A stretch of DNA of 28,758 bases from UBA4844 sp050943255 (lineage in GTDB: Bacteria; Bacillota; Syntrophomonadia; Syntrophomonadales; Syntrophomonadaceae): positions 1-28,758 of the forward strand of contig JBMNOV010000023.1 in NCBI GenBank assembly GCA_050943255.1, in the 5' to 3' direction. Positions within the stretch are counted from its first letter, which is position 1; the number at the start of each line of letters is the position of its first letter. Positions 23,535-28,758 of this stretch are shown here, in pieces. Under the pieces are notes generated by a model, which did no database searches, had not been told where the DNA came from, and saw only the letters and a program-made list of their open reading frames with translations. The position numbers were made by a program, and so were the translations under genes.

Positions 23535-24422
23535 TTGATAGAAAGAGATTATCTTATAAAAGCAATTGATAGAGATAAACAGGTTCGGGTTACAATAGCT
23601 CATACTACTAATCTAGTGCAAGAAGCTCATTGCCGGCACGGTACTTCAGCAACTGCTTCTGCTGCTCTGGGTAGGGTGCTTACAGCTGCATTAATTCTGG
23701 GGAGTGATTTAAAGAACCAACAGGATGTACTTACATTGAGGGTAAACGGTGATGGGATTGCCGGTCCTATTATTGCGACAGTTGACTCAAGCGGTAATGG
23801 CAGGGCGCTAATATCTAATCCCCAAGCAGATCTACCATCACCTTACCCAGGGAAATTAGCCGTTGGAGAATTAGTAGGTAAAAATGGTTTTTTGGAAGTT
23901 ATAAGAGATGTTGGATTGAAACAGCCTTTTGTGGGAAGGGTAAAATTGGTAAGCGGCGAGATCGCAGAGGATCTGGCTAATTATTTTCTTTTATCTGAGC
24001 AGGTTCCTTCGTTAGTTTCATTAGGTGTCCTGGTAAATACTGATCTTAGTATTCTGGCAGCTGGGGGACTAATAGTTCAGGCAATGCCAGGTGCGCAAGA
24101 TATAGTACTAGAAAGGCTAGAAAACAATATACTATCGATGAATACTATTAGTAATCTCATGGCTGATAGTGCTAGTGTGGAAGAAATTCTGGCAGTTATC
24201 ATGGATGATATTAATTATAACATAGTTGCAAACCGTTCCCTGGCTTTTCGCTGTACATGTAATAGGGATAGGTTAGCCGCTATACTAGCGAATCTTACAC
24301 GGGCTGAATTAGAAGAAACAGTTGCACAGACCGGTAAGTTAGAAATAAGCTGCAACTTTTGCGGTGAAATGTATCAGTATTCGCTGAATGAGATTGATCA
24401 TATAAAACAACAAAAGCCTTAG
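23535..24422 (+). CDS. hslO: Hsp33 redox-regulated chaperone
   Basis: Cytoplasmic holdase chaperone switched on by oxidation. The 295-residue protein has the N-terminal Hsp33 domain (RVTIAHTTNLVQEAHCRHGTS; GRALISNP; YFLLSEQVPS) and the C-terminal zinc redox switch with Cys240-T-Cys242 and Cys273-NF-Cys276, all four intact. The start is TTG 23535 with a weak AGAAAGGT site. The ATG just upstream (23526) is out of frame and closes at once. Its last codons form part of a hairpin used by the convergent rpmB. Confidence 0.95.
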   Translation: MIERDYLIKAIDRDKQVRVTIAHTTNLVQEAHCRHGTSATASAALGRVLTAALILGSDLKNQQDVLTLRVNGDGIAGPIIATVDSSGNGRALISNPQADLPSPYPGKLAVGELVGKNGFLEVIRDVGLKQPFVGRVKLVSGEIAEDLANYFLLSEQVPSLVSLGVLVNTDLSILAAGGLIVQAMPGAQDIVLERLENNILSMNTISNLMADSASVEEILAVIMDDINYNIVANRSLAFRCTCNRDRLAAILANLTRAELEETVAQTGKLEISCNFCGEMYQYSLNEIDHIKQQKP

Positions 24423-24438
24423 ATAAGAATCTAAGGCT
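24403..24438 (-). terminator. rpmB terminator located in the 3' end of hslO
   Basis: AGCCTTAGAT (24415-24424) pairs perfectly with ATCTAAGGCT (24429-24438) around a 4-base loop. On the minus strand it lies six bases after the rpmB stop and is followed by TTTTGTTGTTTTA. On the plus strand there is no T-tract. The hslO stop codon is inside the stem. Confidence 0.8.
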
Positions 24439-24443
24439 CTGGG

Positions 24444-24632
24444 TTACATGGCCCTTTGAACTTTGCCTGATCGCAAGCAGCGGCTGCAAACATATATTCT
24501 TTTGGAACTGCCATTAACTTTTACCTTAACCCGCTGTACATTGGGTTTCCACTGGCGATTAGTTCTTATATGGGAATGGCTGTATTTCTTACCGAAAGTT
24601 ATGCTTTTACCACAGGTTTCACATTTGGCCAT
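24444..24632 (-). CDS. rpmB: 50S ribosomal protein L28
   Basis: Structural protein of the large ribosomal subunit. The mature 62-residue protein begins MAKCETCGKS and ends SGKVQRAM. Cys4-Cys7 and Cys49-Cys52 make it the zinc-binding (C+) form of L28. The start ATG at 24632 is preceded by AGAGGGGGCAGGA on the minus strand; the frame is open 19 codons further, but the start chosen gives the family's usual length. It lies divergent from the Asp23-family gene, as in many Firmicutes. Confidence 0.97.
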   Translation of the reverse strand: MAKCETCGKSITFGKKYSHSHIRTNRQWKPNVQRVKVKVNGSSKRIYVCSRCLRSGKVQRAM

Positions 24633-24667
24633 TAGTCCTGCCCCCTCTCTATCAAATACACTTAAAT

Positions 24668-24696
24668 ATTTTACCAGAGTGGCAAACAAAGGGCAA
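24668..24696 (-). promoter_or_regulatory. Sigma-A-type promoter for rpmB
   Basis: On the minus strand, TTGCCC (24696-24691) and TAAAAT (24673-24668) are 17 bases apart. Transcription would start near 24661, about 30 bases before the rpmB start codon. Confidence 0.5.
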
Positions 24697-24755
24697 TAAG
24701 CAGGAATAAATATAAGCTTGTAGAATCAATTATTTATTGACTGGAGGGATAGGTT

Positions 24756-25118
24756 ATGTACAGGATCAAAAATAGTGGGCTAGGTGATATTACGGTAGCA
24801 AAAGAAGTGGTGGAAACACTGGCCGGCCTAGCAGCTATGGACTGTTATGGCCTAGTAGGAATGGTAGCTCAGGATATTCAAACCGGTATAACTAGTATTC
24901 TGGGTCGTGAATCTATACGTAAAGGGGTTTCTGTTAATAACACAGAAGATGGGCTGATTGTTGATGTATATGTTATAGTAGGATACGGTGTAAACATCCG
25001 CGAAGTTGCATACAATGTTATGCAAAAGGTAACGTATTTTCTAAGAACAAACGCTGGTTTAGTAGTTGCGGCTGTAAATGTAAATGTTAAAGGAGTAAGG
25101 GTTCTTGGAGAGAACTAG
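24756..25118 (+). CDS. Asp23/Gls24 (DUF322) family protein, YloU-like
   Basis: A small 120-residue cytoplasmic protein of the Asp23 family, whose members are linked to envelope or alkaline stress and are often encoded next to the DAK-type kinase, as here. Visible features are GDITVAKEVVETLAGLAAMDCYGLVGM at the N-terminus, IVDVYVIVGYGVNIREVAYNVMQKV in the middle, and a final VNVNVKGVRV strand. ATG 24756 is preceded by TGGAGGGATAGGTT. It lies 16 bases upstream of the fakA-like gene and divergent from rpmB. The molecular role of this family is not well defined. Confidence 0.93.
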   Translation: MYRIKNSGLGDITVAKEVVETLAGLAAMDCYGLVGMVAQDIQTGITSILGRESIRKGVSVNNTEDGLIVDVYVIVGYGVNIREVAYNVMQKVTYFLRTNAGLVVAAVNVNVKGVRVLGEN

Positions 25119-25134
25119 GGGAGGATAAAGCACT

Positions 25135-26763
25135 TTGAGTTTGGTCTATATTAATGGAAACGATTTAGTAAGAGGCATTAAGGCAGGTTGTATTAAACTT
25201 GAACATAACCGGGACAGCGTAGACCTGCTCAATGTATTTCCGGTGCCTGATGGTGATACAGGTACTAATATGTATCTGACATTATTGTCAGCGGTTAAAG
25301 AAGGTGAAAAAAACCTGAATCAACCTTTGGGAAGAGCAGCCAGGGCAATTTCTATGGGATCGTTAATGGGTGCTCGTGGTAATTCCGGAGTAATTCTCTC
25401 CCAAATTTTTCGTGGCTTAGCCCGGATGCTGGAAGGCAAGGATAAAGCTAATGCTGTTGACTTGGCCTTAGCCTTAAAATCAGGTTCACAGACTGCTTAT
25501 GAAGCAGTTATGAAGCCAGTAGAAGGTACTATACTTACAGTAATAAGGGAAATTGCATCTACCTGCGAGCAAGAGGCACGTAAGGATAATGATATTATTG
25601 CTACCCTTTTAGCGGGTATAGCTAGTGGTTATAAAACGCTAGAGAAAACCCCATCTATGTTACCGGTTTTACAAGAAGCCGGGGTAGTAGATGCGGGTGG
25701 TCAGGGTCTAATATATTTTCTTGAAGGGGTAGTTGAAGGCCTTGCCCATGAAAGGGATATTCTGCTTAAAGACTATCAGGGGAAAATAACACCAGTAGTA
25801 AGAGATAATGCTGAAAGGGATATTAAACTTGAGTTCCAATATTGTACAGAGGTTTTAATAAAGGGAGATAACTTGGTTATTGAAGATATTAAGGATCACC
25901 TGGGGCCTTTAGGTGATTCTATGTTGGTAGTCGGAGATGAAGATCTAGCTAAAGTTCACATACATTCCAACCATCCCGGTAAAGTTTTAGAATCATGTTT
26001 GCAATGGGGACAGTTATGTGATATCAAAGTAAATAATATGCTAGAAGAAGTTCATGAACATATTAATAGCTGGGATAAAAGCATTGCTCCACCTCAACTA
26101 AAGGCAAAAAAGATAGGACTTGTTGCGGTAGGTGTAGGTGATGGAATAATAGAAGTATTGAAAAGTCTGGGTGTAGATATAGTGGTTGAAGGTGGACAGA
26201 CAATGAATCCTAGTACTGAGGATTTATTAAATGCATGCGATCAAGCTAATGCTGAATCAATAATTATATTTCCGAATAATAGTAATATAATTATGACAGC
26301 TAGACAGGTTGTTGAATTATGTGATAAAGAGGTAATGGTAGTTCCTAGTAAATCAGTAATGCAGTCTATTACAGCCTTAATAGCTTATGATCCAGATGGT
26401 AATATCAAAGAAGTAACAGAATCTATGATTGAGGAAATGAAACAAGTAACCTATGCTGAGGTAACTTATGCAGTTAGAGATTCTGCGATAAATGGTTTTA
26501 CAATAAACAAAGGCGATGCTATAGGTATCCTGGAAGATGAAATAGCTGTTACTAGTAGTACTGCTGAAGACGTCCTATTAAAATTAGTTGAAAAAATGAT
26601 AAAGGATGAAAGTAGTTTAATTACTTTTTTCTATGGTGATAATACAACTGAAGAACAAGCAAACCAGCTTAAAAACACAATTGTAGAGTGTCACCCTGGC
26701 TGTGATGTTGAATATCATTACGGTGGTCAACCACACTATAATTACCTGGTATCGGTGGAGTAA
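25135..26763 (+). CDS. fakA: DAK-type fatty acid kinase (FakA/YloV family)
   Basis: Probable ATP-binding subunit that phosphorylates fatty acids bound to a FakB (DegV-type) partner, feeding exogenous fatty acids into phospholipid synthesis. The N-terminal DhaL-like domain (about residues 8-200) has the metal-binding FPVPDGDTGTNM (Asp39, Asp41) and GARGNSGVILSQIFRG. A middle domain follows (EFQYCTEVLIKG; KVHIHSNHPGKV), then a DegV-like C-terminal region with IIFPNNSNIIM and SKSVMQSITALIAYDP. At 542 residues it is full length. The start is TTG 25135 after GGGGAGGATAAAG. No fakB/degV gene is in the window. Confidence 0.92.
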   Translation: MSLVYINGNDLVRGIKAGCIKLEHNRDSVDLLNVFPVPDGDTGTNMYLTLLSAVKEGEKNLNQPLGRAARAISMGSLMGARGNSGVILSQIFRGLARMLEGKDKANAVDLALALKSGSQTAYEAVMKPVEGTILTVIREIASTCEQEARKDNDIIATLLAGIASGYKTLEKTPSMLPVLQEAGVVDAGGQGLIYFLEGVVEGLAHERDILLKDYQGKITPVVRDNAERDIKLEFQYCTEVLIKGDNLVIEDIKDHLGPLGDSMLVVGDEDLAKVHIHSNHPGKVLESCLQWGQLCDIKVNNMLEEVHEHINSWDKSIAPPQLKAKKIGLVAVGVGDGIIEVLKSLGVDIVVEGGQTMNPSTEDLLNACDQANAESIIIFPNNSNIIMTARQVVELCDKEVMVVPSKSVMQSITALIAYDPDGNIKEVTESMIEEMKQVTYAEVTYAVRDSAINGFTINKGDAIGILEDEIAVTSSTAEDVLLKLVEKMIKDESSLITFFYGDNTTEEQANQLKNTIVECHPGCDVEYHYGGQPHYNYLVSVE

Positions 26764-26797
26764 ACTAAGGGGTTAATAGTATACCTCGGAGGTTATT

Positions 26798-28758
26798 ATG
26801 GATAGGCTGCTGCAAGATTTGCAATACATTAAAGGGGTAGGACCACGAAGAAGCCAACAGTTTCACCGCCTAGGGCTATATTGTATATTTGATATATTAT
26901 GGAATATTCCCCGAAAATACTATAATAGTACTAAGATAGGTCACATTTCCGGTTTAAGTGGTAATGAAACATTTAGCATACGGGGAAACGTGGTTGCAAC
27001 AGAGAATAGTCATAGCCCTAAAGGAATGGCAATCTTTTCGGCATTGGTTAAAGATGATACAGGGGTAATAAATGCAATATGGTTTAATCAGGCATTTATA
27101 TTTCAAATAATTAAACCAGGGCAGAGAGTTTTATTAAATGGTAAACTGAGATTTTTTAATAACAAAATGCAATTCTACGTTGAAGAATATGAAATATTAC
27201 AAAAAGAAGAATATAATTGTAGTATTTTTCCTATATATAGCCTTACTGAAGGTCTTAGTCAGAAAACTATTCGTAGGCTAACCTTAAATTGCTTAAGGGA
27301 ATACCTTGATTATTATCCGGAAATAATAAACAAGGAACTGCGTCAGAAATATAGGCTATGCACCATTACCGAAGCGTTTAAATACATACACTTTCCAAAA
27401 GACCGCGATTCATACCGTTTTGCCCGCAGAAGATTGGCCTTAGAGGAATTATTACTATTTCAAATACAAATGAAGCAATCAAGAAATGCAATAAACAATA
27501 ATTATGTAGTGCATTGTAAAAAAACTAGTTTGGTAAAACGTATAATCAGCAATCTTCCTTTTAGTCTTACCCTTGATCAAGAACGGGTAGTAATGGAGAT
27601 CTTTTCAGATATGGAAAAGCCATGTCAAATGAACAGGCTATTACAAGGTGATGTAGGAGCCGGAAAGACGGTAATAGCAGCTTTAGCTATGGCCAAAGCA
27701 GTAGATAGTGGTTTTCAGGCAGCCATTATGGCTCCTACCGGAATCCTAGCGGAACAACATTTTAGGGTAATGTTTAAAATATTCGCTAATAGCGGGGTGA
27801 ATATATCTCTATTAACTGGATCTATGGGGGAAAAAGAACGCCGTTTAATACTAGATCAAGTTAAAAATGGAAAGATACATATTTTAATTGGTACTCATGC
27901 ATTAATTCAGGCTGATGTGGTGTTCAAGCAATTGGGGCTGGTGATAATAGATGAACAGCAGCGTTTTGGAGTAAGGCAAAGGGCGAAGTTAAGCGAAAAA
28001 GGCACCTCACCTGATATTTTGGTTATGACTGCTACTCCTATACCCCGGACCTTGGCCTTGACTATTTACAGTGATCTGAGCTTATCAGTGATAAAACAGT
28101 TACCACCAGGTCGTAAAAAAATACATACTCGTTATATAAACCTTGAGGAACGTAATAAGGTTTATTATTTTGCTTATCAAAGGGTTGCCAAGGGTGCACA
28201 GGCTTATATAATATGCCCTTTAGTTGAGGAATCAGAAAAACAGGATCTACAAGCGGCTGTGTCACTGTATCAGGAATTAAAGAATGGCATATTTGCAGAT
28301 TTTAATGTTGGATTAATTCATGGCAAACTTAATCAGAGTAAAAAAGAACATATAATGAGAATGTTTTATCACGGGCAAATCAAGGTTTTAGTCTCAACCA
28401 TTGTAGTTGAAGTTGGGGTGGATGTACCCAATGCCTCCATTATAATTATTGAGCAGGCTGAACGTTTTGGGCTTTCCCAATTACACCAGCTAAGGGGAAG
28501 AGTAGGACGCGGCAGTTTGCAATCTTATTGTTTTTTATTAGCTGAACCCAAGACTGAGGAAGCTATCCAGCGCCTTAAGGCTATGGAAAATACAAATGAC
28601 GGTTTTAAATTGGCGGAGGAAGATTTAAAGATTAGAGGCCCTGGTGAATTCTGGGGTTATAAACAGCATGGACTTGATAGCTTAAAAGTTGCTAATATGC
28701 TAAAAGATAATGAGTTGGTGAGAATAAGCCATTTGCTTGCTGATGATTTGATGCAAGG
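26798..28758 (+). CDS. recG: ATP-dependent DNA helicase RecG (3' end beyond the window)
   Basis: Branch-migrating helicase that remodels stalled forks and recombination intermediates. The frame runs open for 653 codons to the window edge, so perhaps 30-50 C-terminal residues are missing. The N-terminal wedge region starts with YIKGVGPRRSQQFHRLG. Walker A is GDVGAGKT (284-291), followed by MAPTGILAEQH and LIGTHALIQ. Motif II reads DEQQRFG (385-391) rather than the more usual DEQH. MTATPIPRTLALT, TIVVEVGVDVPNA and QLRGRVGRG are the later helicase motifs. RIRGPGEFWG-type sequence appears as KIRGPGEFWGYKQHG. ATG 26798 follows CTCGGAGGTTATT. The order fakA-recG is common in Firmicutes. Confidence 0.95.
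   Translation, partial: MDRLLQDLQYIKGVGPRRSQQFHRLGLYCIFDILWNIPRKYYNSTKIGHISGLSGNETFSIRGNVVATENSHSPKGMAIFSALVKDDTGVINAIWFNQAFIFQIIKPGQRVLLNGKLRFFNNKMQFYVEEYEILQKEEYNCSIFPIYSLTEGLSQKTIRRLTLNCLREYLDYYPEIINKELRQKYRLCTITEAFKYIHFPKDRDSYRFARRRLALEELLLFQIQMKQSRNAINNNYVVHCKKTSLVKRIISNLPFSLTLDQERVVMEIFSDMEKPCQMNRLLQGDVGAGKTVIAALAMAKAVDSGFQAAIMAPTGILAEQHFRVMFKIFANSGVNISLLTGSMGEKERRLILDQVKNGKIHILIGTHALIQADVVFKQLGLVIIDEQQRFGVRQRAKLSEKGTSPDILVMTATPIPRTLALTIYSDLSLSVIKQLPPGRKKIHTRYINLEERNKVYYFAYQRVAKGAQAYIICPLVEESEKQDLQAAVSLYQELKNGIFADFNVGLIHGKLNQSKKEHIMRMFYHGQIKVLVSTIVVEVGVDVPNASIIIIEQAERFGLSQLHQLRGRVGRGSLQSYCFLLAEPKTEEAIQRLKAMENTNDGFKLAEEDLKIRGPGEFWGYKQHGLDSLKVANMLKDNELVRISHLLADDLMQ

Noticed and set aside
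24463..24699. Plus-strand open frame of 78 codons over the rpmB region
   Set aside because: It is the complement of ribosomal protein L28, whose motifs, promoter and terminator are all on the minus strand.
1..28758. CRISPR arrays, insertion sequences, prophage genes, tRNA or rRNA genes, known riboswitches
   Set aside because: I scanned the intergenic regions by eye and found no repeat-spacer pattern, transposase-like frame, cloverleaf or recognisable riboswitch core.

Overview
The window is an AT-rich (by eye), almost fully coding stretch of a low-GC Gram-positive (Firmicutes) chromosome. The gene set best fits a Syntrophomonas-like clostridial syntroph or anaerobic respirer. The reasons are a two-subunit HepS/HepT-type prenyl diphosphate synthase, haem synthesis routed through siroheme (AhbA/AhbB plus two NirJ/Ahb-type radical SAM enzymes), EtfB-EtfA followed by a membrane Fe-S/cytochrome b-type Etf:quinone oxidoreductase, and the Firmicutes order rpmB / Asp23 / DAK-type kinase / recG. 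The taxon is inferred, not proven. Nearly all genes are on the + strand. The exceptions are a fragment at the left edge, a gamma-carbonic anhydrase-like gene and rpmB.

Layout. Positions 1-730: start of a minus-strand gene, then an isolated speD with its own promoter and terminator. Positions 736-5776: isoprenoid quinone block, with a HepS-like subunit, UbiD decarboxylase, UbiA prenyltransferase, UbiX flavin prenyltransferase and HepT synthase. Positions 5786-6859: tatC and tatA. Positions 6900-16898: a nearly complete tetrapyrrole pathway from glutamyl-tRNA towards haem, with precorrin-2 dehydrogenase/ferrochelatase, hemA, hemC, fused cobA-hemD, nirJ1 (ahbC-like), hemB, nirJ2 (ahbD-like), ahbA, ahbB and hemL. 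Position 16964: a lone cheR-type methyltransferase. Positions 17977-21972: etfB, etfA and the membrane oxidoreductase. From 22137 to the right edge: housekeeping genes coaD, gamma-carbonic anhydrase (minus), hslO, rpmB (minus), Asp23-family, fakA-like, and recG cut by the window edge.

How the genes fit together: the first block makes the prenylated quinone, the second makes haem b without HemE/HemF/HemG/HemH, and the third moves electrons from acyl-CoA oxidation via EtfAB into a membrane protein with candidate haem-ligating histidines, which would reduce that quinone. About 21 kb therefore encodes an electron-transfer module together with the enzymes for its two small-molecule cofactors. The individual families are known. 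What is worth a closer look is the co-location, the uncertain end product of the NirJ1/NirJ2 pair, and several regulatory structures between genes. I found no CRISPR array, insertion sequence, prophage, rRNA or tRNA. No gap between genes exceeds 300 bases; the largest (627-916) holds a terminator and a promoter.
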